A model generated the notes under the pieces. That model saw only the letters and a list, made by a program, of their open reading frames with translations, was not told the DNA's origin and did no database searches. The translations under genes were made by a program, and so were the position numbers. Shown here piece by piece: positions 1 to 8,710 of a DNA stretch of 64,000 nucleotides. Source of the DNA: Akkermansia muciniphila (GTDB taxonomy: Bacteria; Verrucomicrobiota; Verrucomicrobiia; Verrucomicrobiales; Akkermansiaceae); the NCBI RefSeq assembly GCF_002884975.1, contig NZ_PJKB01000002.1, positions 765,369 through 829,368 on the forward strand. Reading direction: 5' to 3'. Position 1 is the stretch's first letter, and every line of letters begins with the position of its first letter.

Positions 1-221
1 ATGGAGAGTGGCATGGTGTATATATGAATCAAGTCCGGAAGAAAGTTAGTTTTAACAAACTAACAAGTCAATGATATTGTGCGGCTGTGTTTTTGGTTTT
101 CATGATATTTGTTCATCATGAATAAATTGTGCATTAGTTTAATCTAAGTATGACGCAGAGGGAGGGGCAGGGAAAGGGCGCTTTCCAATCATTCCGTCCG
201 TCACGCCTGGTGCAGGAACGC

Positions 222-255
222 AAAAAGCCGCGCCATGGGGATCCATGGCGCGGCT
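222..255 (-). terminator. Factor-independent terminator of the peroxidase gene
   Basis: A perfect 13-bp inverted repeat (226-238 with 243-255, loop GGAT) is followed on the minus strand by a run of five T. It sits just past the stop of the peroxidase gene at 281. The AT-rich stretch at 1-150 shows no gene I can support. Confidence 0.85.
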
Positions 256-280
256 GGGAAAAGAGGATTTTTACTCTAAC

Positions 281-1660
281 TCAGGAGGCGGGGCAGACTT
301 CGCCCTGGACGGGCTTGCCCTTGTATTCCCCGGTCAGGGTTTTCAGGAAGGCTACCAGGAGGCTCACTTCCTTCTTGTCCAGTTTATCATAGCCAAGCTG
401 GTAGTGGTACATCTTGGTGATGGCTTCCTCCAGCGTCTGGGCGGAGGCGTCATGCATGTACGGCCAGGTAAGCTCCACATTGCGGAGGGTGGGGACGCGG
501 AAACGGTGCTTGTCTGATTCCTTCTTGGAGAAGTTCATCAGGCCGTTGTCGTCATTGGTCTTGGCGCGTCCGGCGAAGAAGTCGCCCTTGAGGTCCGCGT
601 ATTCAAAGGACTGGCCGCCCATGGCGGGGCCGGTATGGCAGGTCTGGCAGCCCAGCTTGAGGAAAAGCCTGTAGCCCTTCTTGGCGTTGTCGCTGATGGC
701 GTTTTCATCACCCTTCAGATAACGGTCAAACGGGCTGTTGGGCGTGATGAGGGTCTTTTCATATTCCGCAATGGCGTTCGTGATGGTTTCACCGGTGAAG
801 CCCTGGGGATAGACTTTCTTGAATTCCGCTGCAAAGGCGGTGTCCTGGTTCAGCTTGGCGGCGATCTGGTTCCAGTCGTCCGGGTGTTCGTAGCCCATTT
901 CCACCGGGTTCAGGGGAGGCCCGCCCGCCTGTTCCTGGAGGTTGGCGGCGCGTCCGTCCCAGAACTGCTTGGTGTGGAAGGCTGCGTTAAACACGGTGGG
1001 GGCGTTGATGCCGCCCTTCTGGCCGCGGACCCCGGTGGAGGTGGCCAGGTTGTCCGTACCGGCCTTCTCCAGAGAGTGGCAGGTGGCGCAGGAAACGGTA
1101 TTGTCCGTGGAAAGGCGCACGTCATGGAACAGCTTGTCGCCCAGGGCCACCTTGGCCGGATCCGTGGGGAGGCTGTCCGGAATGGGGGCGATGGCGGTGA
1201 TGGCGTATTCCTTGCCCACCATGTCGCCGAAGATTTTCAGGCGTTCATCCTTGATCCACTGGAGCATGGCGGCCTTTTCCCGCAGAGTGAGCGTGCTGCC
1301 CCAGTGCACCATGGTGTAGGAGGTGGGGGGCATGGAATTGATCTGGAGCACGTGTTCCAGCTTGGAAAGGGTTACGGCGGTGGGCGCTTCATCCATATTA
1401 TAGCTGCGCTGGCCGTCCCGGATATGGCGCGCCAGCAGGCCGCCGGAAAGGGTATTCACCAGTTGGGAAATGTGGGTGCCGGGCTTGTGGCAGTCCGCAC
1501 ACTTGGAGTTCATGGCCTGTGCCGTGATTTCCGCCGCCTGGGAGGGCGTCAGGGGCTTGACATTCTGGTCCGGCAGGAACAGGGGCGCGACTGCCGCCGT
1601 CACGATGACCGTGCCGCACAGGATGGCTCCGGCTGTAAAGAAGGAACGTGTTTTGCTCAT
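281..1660 (-). CDS. Tri-haem cytochrome c peroxidase (YhjA-like, MauG/CcpA family)
   Basis: This predicted periplasmic enzyme of 459 residues reduces hydrogen peroxide with electrons taken from quinol or cytochrome c. An N-terminal membrane segment (about residues 7-30) is followed by three covalent haem-binding motifs: CADCH at 54-58, CATCH at 191-195 and CQTCH at 338-342. The last two define the classical di-haem peroxidase core. The extra N-terminal haem next to a membrane anchor is the layout of the E. coli tri-haem quinol peroxidase YhjA. The gene is probably transcribed alone: it has its own promoter (1690-1718) and terminator (222-255). A peroxidase able to take electrons from the quinone pool would suit an oxygen-tolerant gut anaerobe. 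The family assignment is firm; the electron donor is inferred from the architecture. Confidence 0.9.
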   Translation of the reverse strand: MSKTRSFFTAGAILCGTVIVTAAVAPLFLPDQNVKPLTPSQAAEITAQAMNSKCADCHKPGTHISQLVNTLSGGLLARHIRDGQRSYNMDEAPTAVTLSKLEHVLQINSMPPTSYTMVHWGSTLTLREKAAMLQWIKDERLKIFGDMVGKEYAITAIAPIPDSLPTDPAKVALGDKLFHDVRLSTDNTVSCATCHSLEKAGTDNLATSTGVRGQKGGINAPTVFNAAFHTKQFWDGRAANLQEQAGGPPLNPVEMGYEHPDDWNQIAAKLNQDTAFAAEFKKVYPQGFTGETITNAIAEYEKTLITPNSPFDRYLKGDENAISDNAKKGYRLFLKLGCQTCHTGPAMGGQSFEYADLKGDFFAGRAKTNDDNGLMNFSKKESDKHRFRVPTLRNVELTWPYMHDASAQTLEEAITKMYHYQLGYDKLDKKEVSLLVAFLKTLTGEYKGKPVQGEVCPAS

Positions 1661-1689
1661 GAGATTCTCAATGACGTGGGATTGCCTGT

Positions 1690-1718
1690 ATGGTAGAAGG
1701 TGAAGAGTAATAAATCAA
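1690..1718 (-). promoter_or_regulatory. Candidate promoter of the peroxidase gene
   Basis: On the minus strand TTGATT (1713-1718) is separated by 17 nt from TACCAT (1690-1695). The -10 ends 29 nt before the ATG at 1660, leaving a leader of about 22 nt. Spacing and -35 are good; the -10 is a moderate match. Confidence 0.5.
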
Positions 1719-1726
1719 GATTTATT

Positions 1727-2665
1727 CTAAAGTTCGCCGGCCTTTCTCAAGTCTTCATTGATGGCCTCCAGAACATCCGCTTCCGGGGTGAAATTGGCGG
1801 CGTGGTAGGAGCTGCGGACCAGCGGGCCGGACGCCACGTGCCTGAAGCCCTTGGCGCGCGCGATTTCCTCATACCGGGCAAAGTCGTCCGGGTGGATGTA
1901 CTTGACCACCGGCAGGTGCTTGCGGGAGGGGCGCAGGTACTGCCCCAGCGTCAGCACGGAGACACCGTGTTCCAGCAGGTCGTCCATGGACCGGAAAAGC
2001 TCGTCTTCCGTTTCTCCCAGGCCCAGCATGATGCCGCTCTTGGTAGACACCTTGCCGTCCACGCAGTCCAGCGCCATCCTGAGAACGCGCAGGGAACGCC
2101 GGTACTGGGCGCGGAAACGCACCATGGGCGTGAGTCGCTCCACCGTTTCCAGGTTGTGGCCGAAAATGTGCGGCCGCGCCGCCATCAGCGTCTGGATGGA
2201 GGAGGGCTTTTCATTCAGGTCTGAGGCCAGCACCTCAATGATGGTGGAAGGGCTGGCCTTTCTGACGGCCCGGATCACCTGGGCGAAATGGGCGGCGGCC
2301 CCGTCCGGAAGATCGTCACGGGTGACCATGGTGATAACGGCGTGGCGCAGCTTCATGTGCACGACGGCTTCCGCCACGTGCCGGGGTTCCTCCGGGTCCA
2401 GGGGATCGGGCCTGGCCGTCCGGGTGGCGCAGAATCCGCAGGCGCGCGTGCACCGTTCCCCGGCAATCATGAACGTGGCCGTGCCCTGGTTCCAGCATTC
2501 ATAGCGGTTGGGGCAGTGGGCTTCTTCACAGACGGTGAAGAGGTTCTTGCCTTCCACAAGCTGCTTGACGTCCCAGAATTCCCGGCCGTTGGGCAGGCGC
2601 ACCTTGATCCAGGACGGCTTGCGTTCCATCCCTTCCGCAGTCTCATTGTCGTTCCGGCGTTCCAT
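1727..2665 (-). CDS. lipA: Lipoyl synthase
   Basis: This radical SAM enzyme inserts two sulfur atoms into octanoyl groups on lipoyl domains, as used by pyruvate dehydrogenase and the glycine cleavage system. Both iron-sulfur sites are visible: the auxiliary-cluster cysteines 46, 51 and 57 in the CEEAHCPN region, and the radical SAM motif C72-x3-C76-x2-C79. The conserved RSSYHA sequence near the C-terminus supplies the serine ligand of the auxiliary cluster. At 312 residues it has the normal length. A second in-frame Met at residue 13 (MERKPSW) is an equally possible start. tadA lies 50 nt upstream on the same strand, so the two may share a transcript. No octanoyltransferase (lipB) is nearby. 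Confidence 0.95.
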   Translation of the reverse strand: MERRNDNETAEGMERKPSWIKVRLPNGREFWDVKQLVEGKNLFTVCEEAHCPNRYECWNQGTATFMIAGERCTRACGFCATRTARPDPLDPEEPRHVAEAVVHMKLRHAVITMVTRDDLPDGAAAHFAQVIRAVRKASPSTIIEVLASDLNEKPSSIQTLMAARPHIFGHNLETVERLTPMVRFRAQYRRSLRVLRMALDCVDGKVSTKSGIMLGLGETEDELFRSMDDLLEHGVSVLTLGQYLRPSRKHLPVVKYIHPDDFARYEEIARAKGFRHVASGPLVRSSYHAANFTPEADVLEAINEDLRKAGEL

Positions 2666-2715
2666 AGCCCCGCTAGCTTGCCGTGACTCCGCCGCTTTGG
2701 CAAATGCAAAGTGTT

Positions 2716-3273
2716 TTATTCAGGGCTGTCTTCACCGTTTTCATCCGGGGCTGCGGGGGAGTCCGCAGACAGCTTCTTCCGTTCTTTGGCCGCCAGCCGC
2801 GCCGCCCGGAAAAATTCCTGGAGGTGGTGCAGGCATTCATCCCCCAGCACGCCGGGGCGCACCTCGCACTTGTGATTGAGGGGCGGGTTGGAATCCAGCA
2901 GGTTGATCCAGCCGCCCGCGGCTCCGGTTTTGGCGTCCGGGCAGCCGAACACCACGCGGTCCGGGCGGCAGTGGACGATAGCCCCCGCGCACATGGGGCA
3001 CGGTTCCTTGGTGACGTACAGGGTGCAGCCTTCCAGCCGCCAGTCCCCCAGCGCCTCCTGGGCCGCCGTCAGGGCGATCATCTCCGCATGGGCCGTGGCG
3101 TCCTTGAGGGTTTCCACCTGGTTCCAGCCCCGGCCGATCACGCGGCCGTCCTTCACCACAATGGCCCCGATGGGCACCTCCCCCTTCACGAGGGCTTTTC
3201 TGGATTCCTTCATGGCTTGGTGCATGAACCACTCGTCCGAACCGGGCATTTCCATCATCACGGCGGTTATCAT
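2716..3273 (-). CDS. tadA: tRNA adenosine(34) deaminase
   Basis: TadA converts the wobble adenosine of tRNA-Arg(ACG) to inosine and is normally essential. The zinc site of the cytidine/deoxycytidylate deaminase fold is complete: HAE at 62-64, with Glu64 as the proton shuttle, and PCPMC at 91-95. At 185 residues it is slightly longer than usual because of a polar, acidic C-terminal tail and possibly the N-terminus. Internal Met residues at 6-9 are alternative starts. It precedes lipA with a 50-nt gap and is divergent from the ROK kinase. Confidence 0.93.
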   Translation of the reverse strand: MITAVMMEMPGSDEWFMHQAMKESRKALVKGEVPIGAIVVKDGRVIGRGWNQVETLKDATAHAEMIALTAAQEALGDWRLEGCTLYVTKEPCPMCAGAIVHCRPDRVVFGCPDAKTGAAGGWINLLDSNPPLNHKCEVRPGVLGDECLHHLQEFFRAARLAAKERKKLSADSPAAPDENGEDSPE

Positions 3274-3382
3274 GGACCGGACGGAGCGCCTCTGGCAAGC
3301 TATTTCTGGAGGATATTTATTGTAATTTATACAAGAAGTAAGGCATGCCGCGAAAAGGGATGGGGGTGAATGCTTTTTTGCG

Positions 3383-3411
3383 TTGATTCCGGAGGGTGCG
3401 TGGCATAAGTA
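3383..3411 (+). promoter_or_regulatory. Candidate promoter of the ROK kinase gene, leaderless
   Basis: TTGATT (3383-3388), a 17-nt spacer and TAAGTA (3406-3411) lie directly before the ATG at 3418. Only six bases separate the -10 from the start codon, so transcription would start at or next to the A of ATG. There is no ribosome binding site. Confidence 0.5.
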
Positions 3412-3417
3412 TGGACC

Positions 3418-4416
3418 ATGAGCTTTTCAGAACCCTGCGCATTGGCCGTGGACTTTGGCGGTACGAGCATCAAGATGGGCGTGACGGCGGGGGACCGCAT
3501 TCTGGCGACGGCTGACCGCATCCCCACCGCCATGTTCGAGAGTCCCCAGGCGATTATTGACGCCATGATCGCGGCGGCCCTGAACCTGCGCGAGCAATTC
3601 CCGTCCGCCTGCGTGATGGGCATGGGGATGCCGGGGTGGTGCGACTACCACCGAGGCGTGCTTTACCAGCTTACCAACGTCCGGGTATGGGACCATGAAA
3701 TTCCGGTGAAGGAGCTGATGGAGCAGGCGCTGAGCCTGCCCGTGGTGCTGGACAATGACGCCAACTGCATGGCGTATGCGGAATGGAAGCTGGGCGCCGG
3801 GCGCGGCATGTCCAGCCTGGTGTGCCTGACCATGGGAACGGGCATTGGCGGCGGCATTGTGGTGAATGACCGCATGCTGCGGGGTAAACGGCTTTCCACC
3901 GGGGAGCTGGGACAGACGAGCATTCATTACCAGGGCAAGCCCGGGCCGTTCGGCAACCGGGGAGCCATAGAAGAATACATTGGCAACAACGAGCTGGCGG
4001 CGGAAGCGGTCAAGCGGTATGCCGGGGCCGGAATCGTCAAGACCGTGAACGAATGCACGCCCAGGCACCTGGACGAAGCGGCCCGCGCGGGCTGCCCCAT
4101 CGCCCTCCAGCTATGGGAGGACACGGCGGAAATGCTGGCTTGCCTCATCATGAACCTGATGTACGCGCTGGTGCCGGACGCCTTCATCATTGGCGGCGGC
4201 GTGGCCAAGGCCGGGGACCTGCTGATGAAGCCCCTGCTGAAGAACCTCAGGGCGCAATTGTTCCCCATGCTCATGGAGGAGCTGAAAATCCTGCCCGCCA
4301 GGTTTGGCGCGGAAGCGGGGCTGCTGGGAGCCGGAGCCATGGCGATGGATGAATTCCTGGGGCAGGGGGTTCTGGAACGTTTTAAGAAAGAAGAAGTAGC
4401 AAAAGTTCTTTGTTAG
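3418..4416 (+). CDS. ROK-family sugar kinase lacking the zinc cysteines
   Basis: This cytoplasmic sugar kinase of 332 residues is probably glucokinase-like. The phosphate-binding DFGGTS is at 12-17, the catalytic Asp is in NDAN (Asp114), the second glycine-rich motif TGIGGG is at 141-146, and a GGG-V adenosine motif lies near residue 260. Most ROK proteins carry a CxCGxxGCxE zinc motif after a conserved His. Here the frame is kept (His170; GNRG-x2-E ending at Glu185) but all three cysteines are replaced, by Gly176, Phe178 and Ala183. No helix-turn-helix domain is present, so it is a kinase rather than a repressor. The substrate cannot be read from the sequence; glucose, N-acetylglucosamine and N-acetylmannosamine are all possible for a mucin degrader. 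Confidence 0.85.
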   Translation: MSFSEPCALAVDFGGTSIKMGVTAGDRILATADRIPTAMFESPQAIIDAMIAAALNLREQFPSACVMGMGMPGWCDYHRGVLYQLTNVRVWDHEIPVKELMEQALSLPVVLDNDANCMAYAEWKLGAGRGMSSLVCLTMGTGIGGGIVVNDRMLRGKRLSTGELGQTSIHYQGKPGPFGNRGAIEEYIGNNELAAEAVKRYAGAGIVKTVNECTPRHLDEAARAGCPIALQLWEDTAEMLACLIMNLMYALVPDAFIIGGGVAKAGDLLMKPLLKNLRAQLFPMLMEELKILPARFGAEAGLLGAGAMAMDEFLGQGVLERFKKEEVAKVLC

Positions 4417-4417
4417 A

Positions 4418-4446
4418 TTGAACTAACATAGGGCTTGCCATAAAGA
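4418..4446 (+). promoter_or_regulatory. Candidate promoter of the P-type ATPase gene
   Basis: TTGAAC (4418-4423), a 17-nt spacer and TAAAGA (4441-4446) lie 28 nt before the ATG at 4475. A short AGGT ribosome-binding-like sequence lies just upstream of the ATG. The promoter starts right after the stop codon of the ROK kinase gene. Confidence 0.5.
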
Positions 4447-4474
4447 AGCCGCAGGCGTACAAGCGGAACAGGTC

Positions 4475-6400
4475 ATGAGTACGGAACATTCCCACGAACA
4501 TTTTCCAGAAGGAGCTTCCTGCTGCGCCGGAGGGTGCTGTTCCGGAAGCTGCTGCGGCTCCGGAGACGCCATCAGGCCGGTTCCCGCCGTGCTGGGCATC
4601 GCCCTTTTCATTGCCGCCCTGGTGCTGGGGGGCGATTCCTGGAGCGGCAGGGCTGCCTACGCGGGCGCCTACCTGCTGATAGGCTGGGATGTATTGAAGG
4701 CGGCTTTTCTGGGGCTGAGGCACGGCCGTGCCATGGATGAAAATTTCCTGATGAGCATTGCCTCCCTGGGGGCGATGTTCCTGGGGGATTATTCCGAGGC
4801 GGTGGGCGTGATGCTTTTTTACCGCGTGGGAGAATACCTTCAGGAGCGCGCGGTGGGCAGTTCCCGCCGGTCCGTGAGCGAACTGATGAATCTGAGGCCC
4901 GAGTTTGTCCATGTGAAAGAGGGCGGAGAAATCCGTGACCTTCCACCTGCGGAGGTGCCGCCCGGTTCCCTGATTGAAGTGCGCCCCGGCGAGCGCGTTC
5001 CTCTGGACGGCGTGGTGACGGGCGGGAATTCCGTGCTGGATACCTCCGCCATGACCGGTGAATCCCTGCCGGTGGAGACCGGGGCCGGAAGCTCCGTGCT
5101 GGCGGGTTGCATCAACGGCCAGGGCGTGCTGGAAGTCCGTACGGAACGGGACTGGCGGCATTCCTCCCTGGCGAGGGTCCAGGAGCTGGTGGAGGCCGCA
5201 TCCGGCCACAAATCCCCGCTGGAAGGAAGATTGTCACGGTTCTCACGCATTTACACGCCGCTGGTGATTTCCATTGCCGTGCTGGTGTTTCTGCTCTATC
5301 CCTTCGTAACGGGGGGAAGCTGGTCTGACGGCCTGTTCCGCGCGCTGGTGCTGCTGGTGATCTCCTGCCCCTGCGCGCTGGTGCTCTCCATTCCCCTGGG
5401 CTTCTTTGCCGGGATAGGTAGGGCCGCGCGGGAGGGAATTCTGCTGAAAGGGAGCAATTACCTGGATGCCCTGCGGAAGGTGAAGACAGTGGTATTTGAC
5501 AAGACGGGAACCTTGACGGAAGGCGTTTTTTCCGTGGATGAAGTGCTCCCCTGTGACGGAGTTTCCCCGGAAACCCTGCTGTACTGGGCGGCGCATGCGG
5601 AGAGTTCCGCCTCCCACCCCTTGGGGCGTTCCATTGTGAAAGCGTATGAAGGCCGTTTGTTCCCGGACCGCGTGGCGGAGCTGGTGGAAGTGACCGGGGG
5701 CGGTGTTTCCGCCCGGGTGGAAGGAAAGGCCGTGCTGGCGGGGAAGAAGGCTTTTCTTCAGGAGGCCGGAATAAGGACAGGAGATGGAGAAGACCGGGGC
5801 GTGACCATTTACGTGGCGCTGGACGGCGTCCTGCTGGGGCGGCTGCGCCTGTCCGACCGGATCAAGCCGGGGGCGGAGCAGGCTGTGCGGGAACTGAGGG
5901 AGCTGGGCGTTTCCAACCTGGTGATGCTGACGGGGGATTCCTCCTCCGCCGGGCCGGAGGTGGGGCGCAGGCTGGGGCTGGATGAGGTGTTCAGCGGGCT
6001 GATGCCGGAGGACAAGCTGGAGCATGTCCGGCGCTTGAAACCGGAAGAGGGGCTGCTCGCCTTTGTGGGGGACGGGATGAATGACGCTCCCTCCCTGGCT
6101 GCCGCGGACATCGGCATAGCCATGGGCGGCGTGGGGTCTGATACGGCCCTCCAGGCGGCTGATATGGTAGTAATGAAGGGCGATCCCGCTGCCGTTCCGC
6201 AGGGGATGCTTTTGTCACGGGCGACGGAGCGCATCATCGTGCAAAACATCATCCTGATTCTGGGCGTCAAGCTTCTGGTGATGGTGCTGGGTATCCTGGG
6301 ACTGGCCGGAATGTGGGCCGCCGTCATGGCGGACGTGGGCGTGTGCCTGCTTGCAGTGGGCAACTCCATGCGCATTTTCCGGGTGAGGCTGGGCGTGTAA
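4475..6400 (+). CDS. Zn2+/Cd2+/Pb2+-type P1B-2 ATPase
   Basis: This heavy-metal efflux pump of the inner membrane has 641 residues. The catalytic core is complete: TGES at 194-197, the transmembrane metal site CPC at 298-300, phosphorylation motif DKTGT with Asp342, the HP dipeptide at 381-382, and GDGMNDAP at 532-539. A Lys in the penultimate helix (Lys599) and an Asp in the last helix (Asp620) are the signature of the Zn/Cd/Pb subclass. Copper pumps do not have it. In place of a ferredoxin-like metal-binding domain, the N-terminus is a short tail rich in His and Cys (His5, 7 and 9, then CC pairs at 16-17, 21-22 and 26-27). No metal-sensing regulator is adjacent. Confidence 0.92.
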   Translation: MSTEHSHEHFPEGASCCAGGCCSGSCCGSGDAIRPVPAVLGIALFIAALVLGGDSWSGRAAYAGAYLLIGWDVLKAAFLGLRHGRAMDENFLMSIASLGAMFLGDYSEAVGVMLFYRVGEYLQERAVGSSRRSVSELMNLRPEFVHVKEGGEIRDLPPAEVPPGSLIEVRPGERVPLDGVVTGGNSVLDTSAMTGESLPVETGAGSSVLAGCINGQGVLEVRTERDWRHSSLARVQELVEAASGHKSPLEGRLSRFSRIYTPLVISIAVLVFLLYPFVTGGSWSDGLFRALVLLVISCPCALVLSIPLGFFAGIGRAAREGILLKGSNYLDALRKVKTVVFDKTGTLTEGVFSVDEVLPCDGVSPETLLYWAAHAESSASHPLGRSIVKAYEGRLFPDRVAELVEVTGGGVSARVEGKAVLAGKKAFLQEAGIRTGDGEDRGVTIYVALDGVLLGRLRLSDRIKPGAEQAVRELRELGVSNLVMLTGDSSSAGPEVGRRLGLDEVFSGLMPEDKLEHVRRLKPEEGLLAFVGDGMNDAPSLAAADIGIAMGGVGSDTALQAADMVVMKGDPAAVPQGMLLSRATERIIVQNIILILGVKLLVMVLGILGLAGMWAAVMADVGVCLLAVGNSMRIFRVRLGV

Positions 6401-6439
6401 CGGAAAAATACCTCCGCCCTTTCTCCGCCCCGGAGACCC

Positions 6440-6466
6440 ATTAAGTCCATTAAGTCCATTAAGTCC
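6440..6466. repeat. Three tandem copies of a 9-bp unit
   Basis: ATTAAGTCC occurs three times head to tail between the P-type ATPase gene and rho. It lies outside any supported gene. A repeat this short is a candidate for slippage-driven copy-number variation between strains. Confidence 0.9.
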
Positions 6467-6511
6467 ATCATCCCGCCGTGGGAACCGGGAATAACGGGGA
6501 ACAGCCCCATC

Positions 6512-6537
6512 AAAAAGCCCCCGCCCCCCGGCAGGGG
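6512..6537 (-). terminator. Possible terminator of the coaE-rho unit
   Basis: On the minus strand a G/C-only stretch able to fold into a short hairpin (CCCC pairing with GGGG) is followed by five T. It lies about 40 nt past the rho stop. The stem is short and other pairings compete, so this is tentative. Confidence 0.35.
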
Positions 6538-6573
6538 AACGGAGGCGTAAAAACGGAAAAAAGGCAGTAATCC

Positions 6574-8019
6574 CTACCGCAGCCCTGTCAGCAGAAGCTC
6601 CGCATTGTTCTGCGTCTTGGAGATATTTTGAAGGAGGGCCTGAAGGCCTTCCCAGCCCGGCTTCATGGCGAGCTGGCGGCGGAGTTGCATGATCTTCACG
6701 AACTCCTGTTCATTGTACAGCCTGTCGTCATTGCGCGTGCCGCTCTGGGAGAGGGAGATAGCCGGATAAATGCGCCGTTCGGAAAGTTCCCGGTCCAGGC
6801 GGATTTCCAGGTTGCCCGTTCCCTTGAATTCTTCAAAAATCACTTCATCCATTCTGGACTCCGTATCCACCAGGCATGTGGCGATGATGGTCAGGCTGCC
6901 GCCTTCCTCCACGTTGCGCGCGGCGGAAAAGAACTTGCGCGGTTTTTCCAGCGCATTGGAACCCAGGCCGCCGGACATGATGCGTCCGCCCGTCTGGTTG
7001 GCATTGTAGCCGCGGGCCAGGCGCGTCAGGGAATCCAGCAGGATCACCACGTCCTTGCCCATTTCCACCAGGCGCTTGGCCCGTTCAATGACCAGGTCGG
7101 AAACCTGGGCGTGGCGGCGGGAAGGTTCGTCAAAGGTGGAGGCGTAAACCGGGGCGTCCACGGTTTCTTCAAAATCCGTTACTTCTTCCGGGCGTTCGTC
7201 CAGCAGCAGCACAATCAGTTCCACGTCCGGGTAGTTGGCCCTGATGGAGCGGGCGATGGTCTTCAGCAAAACGGTTTTCCCGCCGCGCGGCGGGGCTACG
7301 ATCAGGCCGCGCTGGCCCTTGCCGAAGGGGGTCATGAGGTCCAGCACGCGCATGGCGCCGGAATTGACCTCCTTGTTTTCCAGAAGAAGGCGTTCCTTCG
7401 GGAACAGGGGGGTGAGGCGCTCAAAGTCGGCGCCTGCCCGGTAGTCCTCCGCGGGAATGCCCTCCACGCTGATGACGGCGGAGGCGGAAAGGTACTTGTC
7501 ATGGGGCCGCAGCTTGCGCAGCCTGACCTTGACCTGCTGGCCCACGCGCAGGCGCATGGGCTTGATGAGGTTGCCGCCCAGGTAAATGTCATCCGGAGAA
7601 GTGCGGAAGCTTTTGACGGGGTCCCTCAGCATGGCGTAGTTATCCTTGGCCTGTTCCATGACGCCGGAGACGACCACTTCATGACCCTTGGCCAGAAGCT
7701 GTTTTCCCAGTTCAAAAATCAACTGGGACTTGGTGAGGGAGGCCGCGTTCCGGATGGGGAGGCCTTCCGCCATTTCCTGAAGGTCGTTCAGGGGGCGTTC
7801 ACGCAATTCATTGATGTCAATCTGCTCCAGAACGGGAGCGGCGGATTCCTGGGCCTGATCCCGGACCGCCGGAGCGCAGGCCGGCGCCTCTGCATCCTGT
7901 TCCGGAGCAGGGGCGGCTTGTTCCGCGGAAACCTCTTCCGGAGCCGGAAGAGCCTTGGGGGGGGCGGACTGTGCGTCCTCTCCGGAGGGAAGGGAGTTGT
8001 TGTCGAGTTCTTCAGTCAT
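6574..8019 (-). CDS. rho: Transcription termination factor Rho
   Basis: Rho is the hexameric RNA-dependent ATPase that ends transcription of untranslated RNA. From the chosen start the protein has 481 residues. An acidic, Ala/Pro-rich extension (about 1-70) precedes the Rho N-terminal domain (about 70-115), the cold-shock RNA-binding fold (about 120-200) and the RecA-type motor. Walker A is APPRGGKT at 242-249, and the [10 protein letters not shown] segment lies near 270-285. The ATG at 8019 overlaps the coaE stop (ATGACTGA), indicating translational coupling. The frame runs open upstream to 8148, but that part lies inside coaE and is not Rho-like. The extension is longer than in E. coli Rho; such inserts are common outside Proteobacteria. 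Confidence 0.96.
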   Translation of the reverse strand: MTEELDNNSLPSGEDAQSAPPKALPAPEEVSAEQAAPAPEQDAEAPACAPAVRDQAQESAAPVLEQIDINELRERPLNDLQEMAEGLPIRNAASLTKSQLIFELGKQLLAKGHEVVVSGVMEQAKDNYAMLRDPVKSFRTSPDDIYLGGNLIKPMRLRVGQQVKVRLRKLRPHDKYLSASAVISVEGIPAEDYRAGADFERLTPLFPKERLLLENKEVNSGAMRVLDLMTPFGKGQRGLIVAPPRGGKTVLLKTIARSIRANYPDVELIVLLLDERPEEVTDFEETVDAPVYASTFDEPSRRHAQVSDLVIERAKRLVEMGKDVVILLDSLTRLARGYNANQTGGRIMSGGLGSNALEKPRKFFSAARNVEEGGSLTIIATCLVDTESRMDEVIFEEFKGTGNLEIRLDRELSERRIYPAISLSQSGTRNDDRLYNEQEFVKIMQLRRQLAMKPGWEGLQALLQNISKTQNNAELLLTGLR

Positions 8020-8617
8020 GAAAAAAATGTTGGTGAAGTCTTTGGGTTTGCCGGCGGAGCAGGGGCGGAGGCCCTTCATTCCAGATGACGAAATCGGCCG
8101 CGGCCACTTTTTCCATGATAGGACGCTGAGCCGCCAGAATGGCTTCAATCATATCCCCACGGAATCCGTTCCTGAGAGCCAGGCGGGTCTTCTGCGTTTC
8201 CCGGGAAACGGCTACCACGCATACGGCGTCCTGGCGGTAGCATGCCGATGTTTCAAAAAACAGCGGCACGTCAATGACAAACCCGTCTACCGCCGCATTC
8301 TGACGCGCCGTCTCCATTTGCGCAAGACATTCTTGGTGCAGCAGGGGATGAATGATTCCCTCCAGCCTCCGGCGGCTTTCCGGGTTCCGGAACACGAGCT
8401 CCCGCAGGAAGCCCCTGTCCGCCCGTCCCGAGGCGTCCACGCTGGCGGGGCCGAAGGCGGCGGAAAGGCTTTCTTTCAGCCTGCCGCCGTCCAGTAGCCT
8501 GCCTGCCTCCGCGTCACAGTCAAAAAGGCGCAGGCGCGGTCCTCCCGTCTCCATCAGCAGGCGGATGGCGGTGGATTTTCCGGTGGCTATTCCGCCGGTC
8601 ACGATCAGGGTTTTCAT
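8012..8617 (-). CDS. coaE: Dephospho-CoA kinase
   Basis: This enzyme catalyses the last step of coenzyme A synthesis, phosphorylating the 3'-hydroxyl of dephospho-CoA. The P-loop GGIATGKST is at residues 8-16, and the FDCDAEAGRLL segment matches the family's substrate-binding region. The chosen ATG at 8617 gives 201 residues and places the P-loop at its usual distance from the N-terminus. An upstream TTG at 8650 would add 11 unconserved residues. The gene overlaps rho by 8 nt and is separated from the secretin operon by the terminator at 8646-8686. Confidence 0.93.
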   Translation of the reverse strand: MKTLIVTGGIATGKSTAIRLLMETGGPRLRLFDCDAEAGRLLDGGRLKESLSAAFGPASVDASGRADRGFLRELVFRNPESRRRLEGIIHPLLHQECLAQMETARQNAAVDGFVIDVPLFFETSACYRQDAVCVVAVSRETQKTRLALRNGFRGDMIEAILAAQRPIMEKVAAADFVIWNEGPPPLLRRQTQRLHQHFFHD

Positions 8618-8645
8618 GAAGAGAGGGGAAACGGGGTATGCATGG

Positions 8646-8686
8646 GACAAAAAGAGCGGGTGAAAGGTTCACCCTTTCACCCGCTC
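8646..8686 (-). terminator. Terminator of the Amuc_1098-1102 operon
   Basis: A perfect 14-bp stem (8654-8667 with 8673-8686, 5-nt loop) is followed on the minus strand by TTTTTGT. It lies 25 nt after the secretin stop codon and insulates coaE-rho from the operon. Confidence 0.9.
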
Positions 8687-8710
8687 CAATATGGACGTTA
8701 TGCAGGCCGC

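Noticed and set aside
8020-8148. Upstream extension of Rho by 43 codons
   Set aside because: It lies inside coaE in another frame and lacks conservation. The ATG at 8019 overlaps the coaE stop, a standard coupling arrangement.
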